Below are positions 26,420 through 34,002 of a DNA stretch of 64,000 nt, in pieces (position 1 is the stretch's first letter; the number at the start of each line of letters is the position of its first letter). Under the pieces are notes generated by a model, which searched no databases, was not told the origin of the DNA, and was given only the letters and a program-made list of their open reading frames with translations. The stretch spans positions 13,367 to 77,366 of the forward strand of contig JAVWZM010000001.1 in assembly GCA_036661035.1 (NCBI GenBank). Direction: 5' to 3'. The stretch is from JAGPHI01 sp036661035 (GTDB taxonomy: Bacteria; Bacillota; Clostridia; Oscillospirales; Ruminococcaceae). The position numbers and the translations under genes were made by a program.

Positions 26420-27595
26420 TTGAGCAATAGAAACGACGGATATAACACATCTCGTAATATCAACACAGCAAAAGCGACACATGGCACAAACCCACATGCC
26501 GCAGGATATAAAGGCAACCCACAGCCGCAAAGGCCGCAGAGCCGTGGTTCAAAGCGCAAAAAGTCCAAAGCACGCGGCTGCTTAATCGCTACGCTTTGCA
26601 TCATGCTGGCAGTGCTTGTGCCCCTTGGTGGTATTTATATGTGGGTGTCGTCCAATATTAACAGCGGCGAGGACGGCTCTATCAGAGAAGAAATTAAAAC
26701 AGCACCTGAATTTAAGGGTGATGTTGTCAATATACTTGTGGCGGGCATCGACTATGAAGAAGGCCGTCAGGCAAAGCTTACAGACATGATAATGTATGTG
26801 CATTTTGATGTGAAGAATAATACCTTCAACATGTTCCAAATTCCCCGTGATACCTTTGTGGGGGAAGATTTATCCACAGGTAAAACGGGTAAAATAAACG
26901 CTTTATACTGGAACGCACCCGATAAAGACAACCGCATGGGTGCCGTTACAGACGCTATTGCAGACCAGTTTAAACTGCCAATAGATTATTATGCCACTAT
27001 CGAAATGGAAAGCATGAAGCTGATTGTTGACATTATCGGCGGCATAGACGTGTATGTGCCACGCGATATGGAATATAAAGGCAGCAAGCTGGAAAAGGGT
27101 ATGCGCAGGCTGGACGGTGACGCGGCAGAATTTTTTGTGCGCAATCGTCATGGCAGCGGCTTTGAGCGTGCGGATATCGACCGTCTTGAAATGCAAAGAT
27201 ATTTCTATTCGGCACTGTTTAGAAGCCTTCGCACGCTGACGGTGGGCGATTTGATGAAGCTGATGCCTGTGCTTTTGTATAATATAAAAACCGATATGTC
27301 GCCGGAAATCTGCATGGGGCTTGGCGCAAAGCTGCTTAAAGTGCCAAGCAGTAATATTATGATGTGCCGCATGCCGATATTTGCGGCGGCGGAAAAATAT
27401 AATAATCTTTCCATTGTAGTGGCGGCACCAAACGAAATAGCCGAGGTGCTGAACACCTATTTCAGAACCTACACAGAGCCTGTACCGGCAGAATCTCTCA
27501 ACCTTGCACCGTGGCCGACAACAGGCAGTGTAATAGACGCCGCAGTGCAGTATATGGGCGAAATAGATGCAGACGGTGGGGCGCCTGCCGCATAA
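26420..27595 (+). CDS. LytR-CpsA-Psr (LCP) family cell-wall ligase
   Basis: LCP enzymes attach teichoic acids or other glycopolymers from undecaprenyl-phosphate to peptidoglycan. It has a basic low-complexity N-terminus (QRPQSRGSKRKKSK), one membrane helix (about residues 50-72, CLIATLCIMLAVLVPLGGIY) and the extracellular LCP domain with LVAGIDYEEGRQAKLTDMIM, QIPRDTFV and the Arg-rich FVRNRHGSGFERADIDRLEMQR. GGAGGA ends at 26412, so TTG at 26420 is the best start; ATG 26414 would leave almost no spacing. It lies between yqeK and rsfS as in many Clostridia. Confidence 0.88.
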   Translation: MSNRNDGYNTSRNINTAKATHGTNPHAAGYKGNPQPQRPQSRGSKRKKSKARGCLIATLCIMLAVLVPLGGIYMWVSSNINSGEDGSIREEIKTAPEFKGDVVNILVAGIDYEEGRQAKLTDMIMYVHFDVKNNTFNMFQIPRDTFVGEDLSTGKTGKINALYWNAPDKDNRMGAVTDAIADQFKLPIDYYATIEMESMKLIVDIIGGIDVYVPRDMEYKGSKLEKGMRRLDGDAAEFFVRNRHGSGFERADIDRLEMQRYFYSALFRSLRTLTVGDLMKLMPVLLYNIKTDMSPEICMGLGAKLLKVPSSNIMMCRMPIFAAAEKYNNLSIVVAAPNEIAEVLNTYFRTYTEPVPAESLNLAPWPTTGSVIDAAVQYMGEIDADGGAPAA

Positions 27596-27658
27596 ATTTA
27601 TTTAAGTTAATACAAATAAAACCGAAGAAATCAGCGTAAAAATGAAGGAGAAAAATAG

Positions 27659-28012
27659 ATGGATTCAAAAGAATTGGCAATAAAAATAGCAACTATACTT
27701 GATACAAAAAAGGCAACAAAGGTAAAGGTGCTTAAAGTGCGCGACCTTACTATTATTGCGGATTATTTCGTAATAGCAAGCGGCACATCGTCCACCCACG
27801 TAAGGAGCCTTTCGGACGAGGCGGAATTTCAGCTTAAAGAGCAGGGCATAGTGCCAATCCGCACAGAGGGCTTTAACACGCAAAACTGGTTTATATTGGA
27901 TTATGGCACGGTAATAGTGCATGTGTTCAGCCCTGATGCACGAGATTTTTACGATTTGGATCATCTGTGGGCAGACGGCGAGGCAGTAGAGCTTGGCTTT
28001 ATTGAAGAATAA
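27659..28012 (+). CDS. rsfS: Ribosome silencing factor RsfS
   Basis: Binds L14 and blocks subunit joining when nutrients are scarce. The 117-residue protein follows the family: KVLKVRDLTIIADYFVIASGTSSTHVRSLSDE and, near the end, WFILDYGTVIVHVFSPDARDFYDLDHLWADGE. Preceded by AAGGAGAAA. It closes the yhbY-nadD-yqeK-lcp-rsfS run. Confidence 0.95.
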   Translation: MDSKELAIKIATILDTKKATKVKVLKVRDLTIIADYFVIASGTSSTHVRSLSDEAEFQLKEQGIVPIRTEGFNTQNWFILDYGTVIVHVFSPDARDFYDLDHLWADGEAVELGFIEE

Positions 28013-28055
28013 TATAGCGCAAATTAGCACCTTGCAAAGCATGAATTAGTATAAA

Positions 28056-28160
28056 TACCGCAATTTTGCTTTAGATTGTTCTACTTAAAGCCTCGTCTTT
28101 GCTGTATGCAATTAGACAAAAGGCTCGAGTACAAGGACAATAATAAGCCAAGTTGCTATA
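28056..28160 (-). repeat. Family A structured repeat, copy A1 (reverse orientation)
   Basis: The reverse complement matches the elements at 39370, 46761 and 59064: GCAACTTGGC, TTATTATTGTC, GCATACAGCAAAGACG, AGTAGAACAATC and AAATTGC occur in the same order. It is the most diverged copy; its first stem is interrupted by mismatches. It lies between rsfS and leuS but points against both. No T-box features (AGGGTGG-type box, specifier stem) are seen in this gap. Confidence 0.72.
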
Positions 28161-28179
28161 ATGTTGGAGTGATAACGCC

Positions 28180-30585
28180 TTGAAATACGATTTTAAAACC
28201 ATAGAAAATAAGTGGCAGGGTATATGGCAAAAAGAAAATACCTTTGCCGCTAAGCAAGATTTTTCGCTGCCGAAGTTTTATGCCTTGGTAGAGTTTCCGT
28301 ATCCGTCGGGACAGGGGCTACATGTGGGGCACCCACGCAGCTATACTGCCCTTGATATTGTGTCGCGCAAAAAACGGCTTTGCGGATATAATGTATTATA
28401 TCCAATGGGCTGGGACGCCTTTGGTCTGCCCACGGAAAACTATGCAATGAAAAACCATATTCACCCCGAAAAAGTGACGGCAGACAATGTGGCGCGTTTT
28501 AAATCTCAGCTTCAAAGCCTTGGCCTTTCCTTCGACTGGACTAGGGAGATAAACACCACAGATCCCAATTATTATAAATGGACGCAGTGGATTTTTTTGC
28601 AGCTTTATAAAAAAGGGCTTGCATATAAAAAAGAAATGAGCGTAAACTGGTGTACCTCCTGCAAGGTAGTGCTTGCCAACGAGGAAGTGGTAAACGGCGT
28701 ATGTGAACGCTGCGGCTGTGAGGTAATCCACAAGGTGAAAAGCCAGTGGATGCTAAAGATTACCGAATATGCAGACCGCCTTGTAGACGATTTGGACGGC
28801 CTTGATTTTATAGAGCGAGTGTCTACCCAACAAAAAAACTGGATAGGCAGAAGCTATGGCGCAGAGGTGAAGTTTGCCACCACAGCAGGCGACGATTTAA
28901 CCGTATATACCACACGCCCCGATACATTATTCGGCGCCACCTACATGGTAATTGCGCCGGAGCATGCCTTTGTGGAAAAATGGGCGGATAAGCTGCAAAA
29001 CATAGACGAAGTACGCGGATATGTAGCTGCATCAAATAAAAAAAGCGATTTTGAACGCACCGAAATGGCAAAGGAAAAAACAGGCGTAAGATTGCTTGGC
29101 GTTGAGGGTATCAACCCTGTAAACGGCGAAAAAATACCCATTTTTATTTCCGATTACGTGCTTGTAAGCTACGGCACGGGCGCAATAATGGCAGTGCCTG
29201 CCCACGACGAACGCGACTATGCTTTCGCAAAGGCTTTCGATTTGCCTATAGTGGAAGTGGTAAAGGGCGGAGATATCGCCAAAGAGGCATATACAGACTG
29301 CACCGAGGGCGTCATGGTGAACAGCGGCTTTTTAAACGGCCTTACTGTGGACGAGGCGAAAACTAAAATTACCGAGTTTCTTACAGAGAAAAAACTGGGA
29401 GTGGCAAAAACCAATTTCAAGCTGAGGGATTGGGTATTCAGCCGTCAGCGTTATTGGGGCGAGCCTATTCCCATGGTATATTGCGAAAAATGCGGCTGGC
29501 AGCCTATTGCGGAAAGCGAGCTGCCTTTAAAGCTGCCTGATATTAAGGAATTTGAGCCAACAGGCGACGGTGAAAGCCCACTTGCACGCCTCACCGAATG
29601 GACAGATACCACTTGCCCCTGCTGCGGCGGCAAGGCAAGGCGCGAAACAGACACCATGCCACAATGGGCAGGCTCGTCTTGGTATTATCTCAGATACATG
29701 GATCCGAATAACGACACAGCACCCGTAAGCCCGGAGGCTGTAAAATATTGGGGACCTGTAGATTGGTATAACGGCGGTATGGAGCATACCACCTTGCATT
29801 TATTGTACAGCCGCTTTTGGCATAAATTCCTTTACGATATCGGCGTGGTGAACACCAAAGAGCCTTATGCCAAGCGCACCAGCCACGGCATGATTTTAGG
29901 CGAAAACGGCGAAAAAATGTCGAAAAGCCGCGGAAACGTGGTAAACCCCGACGACGTTATCAAGGAGTATGGCGCAGACACCTTGCGCGTATACGAAATG
30001 TTCATTGGCGATTTTGAAAAATCTGCCCCGTGGAACACCTCGTCTATCAAAGGCAGCCGCCGCTTTTTGGAACGTGTATGGGCACTTGCCGATTGCATGA
30101 CAAGCGAGGACGGATATTCAAAAGAGCTTGAGGGCACATTTAACCGCACAATAAAAAAGGTGACAATGGATATTGAGGTGCTTAAAATGAACACCGCAAT
30201 TGCCGCCATGATGAGCCTTTTAAACGAAATAGCAGACAAAAAAAGCATCACTCGCGGCGAGCTGCGCACATTTTTATTACTGCTTAATCCCTTTGCTCCG
30301 CATATCACAGAAGAAATGTGGCAAAACTGCGGCTTTAGCGGCCAGCTTGCCAAGGCAAAGTGGCCTGTGTACGACGAGGCAAAATGCCAAGAAGCAACAG
30401 TGGACATGGTGGTGCAGGTAAACGGACGTTTGCGTGCAAGGATAACAGTAGACGCGGCAATCGGCAAGGAAGACGCTCTTGCTCTTGCAAAGGCAGAGCC
30501 TAGCGTTGCAAAGGATATTATGGGCAAAACCATAGTAAAAGAGATTTTCGTACCCGGAAAACTAATAAATATCGCGGCAAAATAG
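28180..30585 (+). CDS. leuS: Leucyl-tRNA synthetase
   Basis: Charges tRNA-Leu. The 801-residue protein has the class I HIGH motif as HVGH (residues 48-51), a zinc-binding module (CTSCKVVL...CERCGCEV), an editing domain (TTRPDTLFGATYMVIAPEH; GTGAIMAVPAHDERDYAFAK) and KMSKSRGNVV near residue 579. The start is TTG at 28180, ten bases after GGAG; it yields the expected MKYDFKTIENKWQ N-terminus. The upstream gap holds repeat A1 in reverse orientation. Confidence 0.96.
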   Translation: MKYDFKTIENKWQGIWQKENTFAAKQDFSLPKFYALVEFPYPSGQGLHVGHPRSYTALDIVSRKKRLCGYNVLYPMGWDAFGLPTENYAMKNHIHPEKVTADNVARFKSQLQSLGLSFDWTREINTTDPNYYKWTQWIFLQLYKKGLAYKKEMSVNWCTSCKVVLANEEVVNGVCERCGCEVIHKVKSQWMLKITEYADRLVDDLDGLDFIERVSTQQKNWIGRSYGAEVKFATTAGDDLTVYTTRPDTLFGATYMVIAPEHAFVEKWADKLQNIDEVRGYVAASNKKSDFERTEMAKEKTGVRLLGVEGINPVNGEKIPIFISDYVLVSYGTGAIMAVPAHDERDYAFAKAFDLPIVEVVKGGDIAKEAYTDCTEGVMVNSGFLNGLTVDEAKTKITEFLTEKKLGVAKTNFKLRDWVFSRQRYWGEPIPMVYCEKCGWQPIAESELPLKLPDIKEFEPTGDGESPLARLTEWTDTTCPCCGGKARRETDTMPQWAGSSWYYLRYMDPNNDTAPVSPEAVKYWGPVDWYNGGMEHTTLHLLYSRFWHKFLYDIGVVNTKEPYAKRTSHGMILGENGEKMSKSRGNVVNPDDVIKEYGADTLRVYEMFIGDFEKSAPWNTSSIKGSRRFLERVWALADCMTSEDGYSKELEGTFNRTIKKVTMDIEVLKMNTAIAAMMSLLNEIADKKSITRGELRTFLLLLNPFAPHITEEMWQNCGFSGQLAKAKWPVYDEAKCQEATVDMVVQVNGRLRARITVDAAIGKEDALALAKAEPSVAKDIMGKTIVKEIFVPGKLINIAAK

Positions 30586-30605
30586 CTTTCGGGTGAAAAT
30601 AGTAG

Positions 30606-30635
30606 TTGACATTAGGTAGTGTTACATTGTATAAT
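30606..30635 (+). promoter_or_regulatory. Promoter of rpsU
   Basis: TTGACA (30606-30611) and TATAAT (30630-30635) with 18 bases between them, about 50 bases before the rpsU start. Both hexamers are consensus, as expected for a strongly expressed ribosomal protein gene. Confidence 0.78.
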
Positions 30636-30689
30636 TTTAGTTGTTGATTAAAACCCAACTCCTACCTAAGGATAAGGGAGGGACAAAAG

Positions 30690-30866
30690 ATGTCGGAAAT
30701 CAGAATTAAGGACAACGAATCATTAGATAGCGCGTTGCGTCGTTTCAAACGCTCCTGCGCGCGCTCTGGTGTTCTTGCTGAAGTGCGCAAGCGCGAAGCT
30801 TACGAGAAACCTTCTGTAAGGCGCAAGAAAAAGTCCGAAGCTGCCCGCAAACGCAAGTTTAAATAA
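30690..30866 (+). CDS. rpsU: 30S ribosomal protein S21
   Basis: 58-residue protein MSEIRIKDNESLDSALRRFK... rich in Arg and Lys with the typical SVRRKKKSEAARKRKFK tail. S21 sits near the mRNA exit and helps initiation. GGGAGGG lies seven bases upstream. It has its own promoter and terminator, so it is a single-gene unit between leuS and yqeG. Confidence 0.96.
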   Translation: MSEIRIKDNESLDSALRRFKRSCARSGVLAEVRKREAYEKPSVRRKKKSEAARKRKFK

Positions 30867-30896
30867 TTGCGTGGGCACGCGGTAAATACGCGGTGA

Positions 30897-30922
30897 AGCG
30901 GGCCTTACAAGGCCCGCTTTTT
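30897..30922 (+). terminator. Terminator after rpsU
   Basis: AGCGGGCC and GGCCCGCT pair perfectly around TTACAA, followed by TTTTTGTT. A textbook intrinsic terminator 30 bases after the rpsU stop. Confidence 0.9.
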
Positions 30923-30960
30923 GTTGCATATTATATATGCGGCATAGCTATTTGCGCGAT

Positions 30961-30992
30961 AATACGGCAATGTGTGCATACATTGCTGTATT
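30961..30992 (+). repeat. Family B terminal hairpin only, copy B5
   Basis: AATACGGCAATG and CATTGCTGTATT are paired arms around TGTGCATA. The hairpin matches the last stem of copies B3 and B4, while the rest of the family B element is not recognisable here. It lies between the rpsU terminator and yqeG. The rest of this gap contains a short GCGGT/ACCGC hairpin followed by TTTTCTTTC at 31033-31055, possibly another terminator. Confidence 0.6.
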
Positions 30993-31099
30993 TGTGCTTA
31001 GTATTTTTATTTAACACAATGTATTCTAGGCGGCGGTCTTAACCGCTTTTCTTTCGTGAGTTTTGCACGGGGATATTATTTTTAAAAAGGAGGGCGAGC

Positions 31100-31618
31100 A
31101 TGCCTTTATTTGTACCTACTTTAATATTGGAGGGCGTAGAGGCTATCACGCCTGAGCTTTTGAAAAGCATGGGCATAAAAGCCCTTATTTTAGATGTGGA
31201 CAATACCCTTACTGCCCACGGCAGCCAAGAATTGCCCGAAAATGTAAAAGCATGGCTTGCCGATATGCGCAAAGCCAATGTGCAGATGATGATAGCGTCA
31301 AATAATGTGGCAAAGCGAGTAAAGCCTTTTGCAAAAAAGATTAATTTGCCCTTTGAGGCGTTTTGCATAAAGCCGCTACCTTTTAAGCTTATGCGTATTC
31401 GCAAGGAGCTGGCGGTAAAACGCAGCGAGCTTGCCCTTGTGGGCGACCAGATATTTACCGACACCTTGGCGGCGAATTTTTACGGAATATGCATGCTGCT
31501 TGTAGAACCTATGCAAAGCGACCACATTGCCACTATACGCCTTAAACGGCAGCTTGAAAAACCATTTTTAACACATTATTATAAAAACGGCGGTAAGCGT
31601 ATTACCAAAAATAAATAA
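31100..31618 (+). CDS. yqeG: YqeG-family HAD phosphatase
   Basis: 172-residue HAD-IIIA hydrolase. Motif I is ALILDVDNTLTAHG (about residues 30-43), motif II lies in MMIASNN, and the later acids lie in LALVGDQIFTDTLAAN. Members are conserved in Firmicutes, often beside yqeH, which is absent here; one suggested substrate is phosphatidylglycerophosphate in relatives, but this is not certain. AGGAGGGC precedes the start. Confidence 0.88.
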   Translation: MPLFVPTLILEGVEAITPELLKSMGIKALILDVDNTLTAHGSQELPENVKAWLADMRKANVQMMIASNNVAKRVKPFAKKINLPFEAFCIKPLPFKLMRIRKELAVKRSELALVGDQIFTDTLAANFYGICMLLVEPMQSDHIATIRLKRQLEKPFLTHYYKNGGKRITKNK

Positions 31619-31633
31619 AAGAGGCTATTAATT

Positions 31634-32704
31634 ATGAACGACAGAATGAACGCGCTTTTTACCAAAATGCCACAATGCGAAGCGGCTTATATTAAAACAG
31701 AAGTAAATAGGTTTTACTTTCTCGGCTTTGATTCGGGCGATGCAGGCACAGTGCTTTTGCTGCGCGACAAAGCATATTTTATCATAGATTCGCGCTATAT
31801 AGAAATAGCCACGGAAAATGTAAAAACTGCCGATGTAGTGCTGGAAAACAAAGCACTTGTACAGGTGAAGGAGCTTTTGGAAAAGCACGGTGTTAAAAAG
31901 CTGCATCTTGAAAGCGGCCTTACACTTGGCGAGGCAGCAAAGCTGAGCGAGGCTTTGGGCGGCGGCATAGAGCTAGACACAAGCGACGCGCTGACGGGCG
32001 TTATCACAAACCTGCGCGCCATGAAAAGCGAGGAAGAAGTGGACGCAATACGCCGCGCGCAAAAAATAACAGACGACTGCTTTAGCTATATGTTAACCTA
32101 CATTAAGCCCGGCATGCGAGAGATAGATATAGCCCTTGAAATGGAAATGTTTATGCGCCGTGCAGGTGCTAAAAAGCTTGCCTTTAACACTATTTTAATC
32201 GCAGGTAAAAAAACCAGCTTGCCCCATGGCGAGCCCGGGGATAATATAGTGCAAAACGGGGATTTTATAACTATGGATTTCGGCGCGAATGTAGATGGCT
32301 ATTGCTCCGACATGACGCGTACAATCGCCCTTGGCAGCATTACAGAGGAACAAAGGCTTGTATACGAAACAGTGCTTAAAGCGCAATTGGCAGCATGCGA
32401 AGGCGCAAAGGCAGGCATGCGTGGGTGCGAGGTAGACAAAATATCCAGAGATATTATAAATAGTGCAGGCTTCGAGGGCAAATTTGGCCACGGGCTTGGA
32501 CATTCCCTTGGAATAGAGATACACGAGGATCCTCGTTTTAGCCCAACCTGCGACACTATTATCCAAAAAGGCATGATGATGACTATAGAGCCGGGTATCT
32601 ACTTGGCAGGCAAATTTGGCGTGCGCATAGAGGATACTGTGTTAATGTGCGAGAATGGCATTGAAATACTGGCAAAAAGTGATAAAAACCTTATTGTTAT
32701 TTAG
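31634..32704 (+). CDS. pepQ: Xaa-Pro aminopeptidase/dipeptidase (M24)
   Basis: Cytoplasmic metallopeptidase releasing residues before proline. The 356-residue protein has a creatinase-like N-domain (1-125) and an M24 C-domain with metal ligands in DFGANVDGYCSDMTRT, HGLGHSLGIEIHE, MTIEPGIYL and VRIEDTVLM. Fifteen bases after yqeG and just before efp, a common Gram-positive arrangement (pepQ-efp). Confidence 0.93.
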   Translation: MNDRMNALFTKMPQCEAAYIKTEVNRFYFLGFDSGDAGTVLLLRDKAYFIIDSRYIEIATENVKTADVVLENKALVQVKELLEKHGVKKLHLESGLTLGEAAKLSEALGGGIELDTSDALTGVITNLRAMKSEEEVDAIRRAQKITDDCFSYMLTYIKPGMREIDIALEMEMFMRRAGAKKLAFNTILIAGKKTSLPHGEPGDNIVQNGDFITMDFGANVDGYCSDMTRTIALGSITEEQRLVYETVLKAQLAACEGAKAGMRGCEVDKISRDIINSAGFEGKFGHGLGHSLGIEIHEDPRFSPTCDTIIQKGMMMTIEPGIYLAGKFGVRIEDTVLMCENGIEILAKSDKNLIVI

Positions 32705-32722
32705 AATAATGTCATTTAGGGC

Positions 32723-32751
32723 TTGAAAATCCATTTGTTTTACTGTAGAAT
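32723..32751 (+). promoter_or_regulatory. Probable promoter of efp
   Basis: TTGAAA (32723-32728), a 17-base spacer, then TAGAAT (32746-32751), about 58 bases before efp. Plausible but not consensus. Confidence 0.5.
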
Positions 32752-32808
32752 TAGTTAGATATATAAAAACTAAATTTATATTCATTTATAATTACTGGAG
32801 GATATTTT

Positions 32809-33366
32809 ATGATCTCAGCAGGCGAGTTTCGCAACGGTATAACCTTTGAGGAGGACGGCAACGTTTTTCAAATTGTAGAATTTCAACATGTCAAGCCGGG
32901 TAAGGGCGCGGCATTTGTGCGCACCAAAACACGTAATGTTATTACTGGCTCTGTGGTGGAGAAAACATACAACCCCACAGCCAAATTCCCCACAGCGGTT
33001 ATCGAACGCCGCGAGATGCAGTATCTATATGAGGACGGCGGTCTATACTATTTTATGGATACTGAAACCTACGAGCAACAGCCTGTAAACGAGGCGGATT
33101 TGTCCGACAGCTTTAAGTTTGTTAAAGAAAACGAGCTGGTTAAAATCCTTAGCTATAAGGGCAAGGTTTTTGGCATAGAGGCACCAAACTTTGTAGTGCT
33201 GCAAATTGTTAAAACAGAGCCGGGCGCTAAGGGCAATACAGCCACCAACACATTAAAACCTGCCATTCTTGAAACAGGCGCGGAAATCCGCGTGCCACTG
33301 TTTATCAACGAGGGCGAGAGTATTCGCATAGATACACGCACAGGCGAATATATGGACCGCGCATAA
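32809..33366 (+). CDS. efp: Elongation factor P
   Basis: Relieves ribosome stalling at polyproline. The 185-residue three-domain protein has the tip loop HVKPGKGAA, with Lys32 at the position modified in other species, and the C-terminal signature ETGAEIRVPLFINEGESIRIDTRTGEYMDR. No yeaA/epmA-type modification gene is in the window. Preceded by CTGGAGGA. Confidence 0.97.
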   Translation: MISAGEFRNGITFEEDGNVFQIVEFQHVKPGKGAAFVRTKTRNVITGSVVEKTYNPTAKFPTAVIERREMQYLYEDGGLYYFMDTETYEQQPVNEADLSDSFKFVKENELVKILSYKGKVFGIEAPNFVVLQIVKTEPGAKGNTATNTLKPAILETGAEIRVPLFINEGESIRIDTRTGEYMDRA

Positions 33367-33376
33367 ATAGCGTCTT

Positions 33377-33405
33377 ACGGATAAAGCTATAAAGGCTTTG
33401 TCCGT
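33377..33405 (+). terminator. Hairpin between efp and the CD1247-type gene
   Basis: ACGGATAAAGC and GCTTTGTCCGT pair (one G-U) around TATAAAG. It is followed by TTGCAAAC rather than a T-run, so it may be only a partial terminator or a processing site. Confidence 0.45.
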
Positions 33406-33438
33406 TTGCAAACACAAATATAAAGGAGGCAATTTACC

Positions 33439-33873
33439 ATGAACCTTACAGAAAAAACAGCCTATATCAAGGGCCTAATGGACGGCTTGGAGCTAGACGC
33501 CGGCAAAAAGGAAACAAAGGTGCTAAACGCAATTTTAGATGTGCTTACAGACCTTACCAATGATGTTAGCGATATGGAAGAAGACGTTTCTCAGCTTTAT
33601 GACGAAATAGACGCCATGGACGAGGATATGGACGACCTTGAGAATTATGTATTCGGCGACGAAGAAGACGAAGATGACGATGAGGACGAGGAATATGACG
33701 ACGGCCTTTTTGAAATCACTTGCCCTAATTGCGGCGAAGTAGTGTGTGTAGACGAGGAAATGCTTACAGATGAAAATCTTGCATGCCCAAACTGCGCAAC
33801 AAAGTTTGAAATTGATTTTGGCGAAGATTGCGGCTGTGGCTGCGGCGACGACTGCGATTGCCATAAAGACTAA
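33439..33873 (+). CDS. CD1247 N-terminal-domain protein with acidic stretch and Cys-rich tail
   Basis: 144 residues. The N-terminus (TEKTAYIKGLMDGLELDAGKKETKVLNAILDVL) fits the CD1247-domain family found in Clostridia. Next comes an almost purely acidic segment (about residues 50-92), a zinc ribbon with CPNCGEVVCV...LACPNCATKF, and a tail of alternating Cys, Gly and Asp with a final His. The zinc ribbon and tail suggest metal binding. The function is unknown. Acidic and Cys-rich composition is unlike its neighbours. AAGGAGGC precedes the start; a strong terminator follows. Confidence 0.82.
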   Translation: MNLTEKTAYIKGLMDGLELDAGKKETKVLNAILDVLTDLTNDVSDMEEDVSQLYDEIDAMDEDMDDLENYVFGDEEDEDDDEDEEYDDGLFEITCPNCGEVVCVDEEMLTDENLACPNCATKFEIDFGEDCGCGCGDDCDCHKD

Positions 33874-33892
33874 TTTTACAAACCTTACAAGC

Positions 33893-33926
33893 AAAATCGG
33901 CAGCTACAATTGTAGCTGCCGATTTT
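33893..33926 (+). terminator. Perfect palindromic terminator
   Basis: AAAATCGGCAGCTACAA and TTGTAGCTGCCGATTTT form an uninterrupted 17-base-arm palindrome followed by TT. It can serve the upstream rightward gene and the leftward gene ending at 34003. Confidence 0.88.
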
Positions 33927-34002
33927 TTGGATTTTGGCTCTATACTAATTTGGCAAAGAACCGCAGTTCTTTATATTTGTGTGTTTGCTAACAGGCGGCA
34001 CA

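Noticed and set aside
28013..28179. Possible T-box leader upstream of leuS
   Set aside because: No AGGGTGG-type T-box sequence, specifier loop or terminator is present; the structure there is a reversed family A repeat.
28141..28180. TATAAT at 28157-28162 as a leuS promoter
   Set aside because: Transcription would start on top of the ribosome site, leaving almost no leader, and there is no -35; the hexamer is part of repeat A1 flank.
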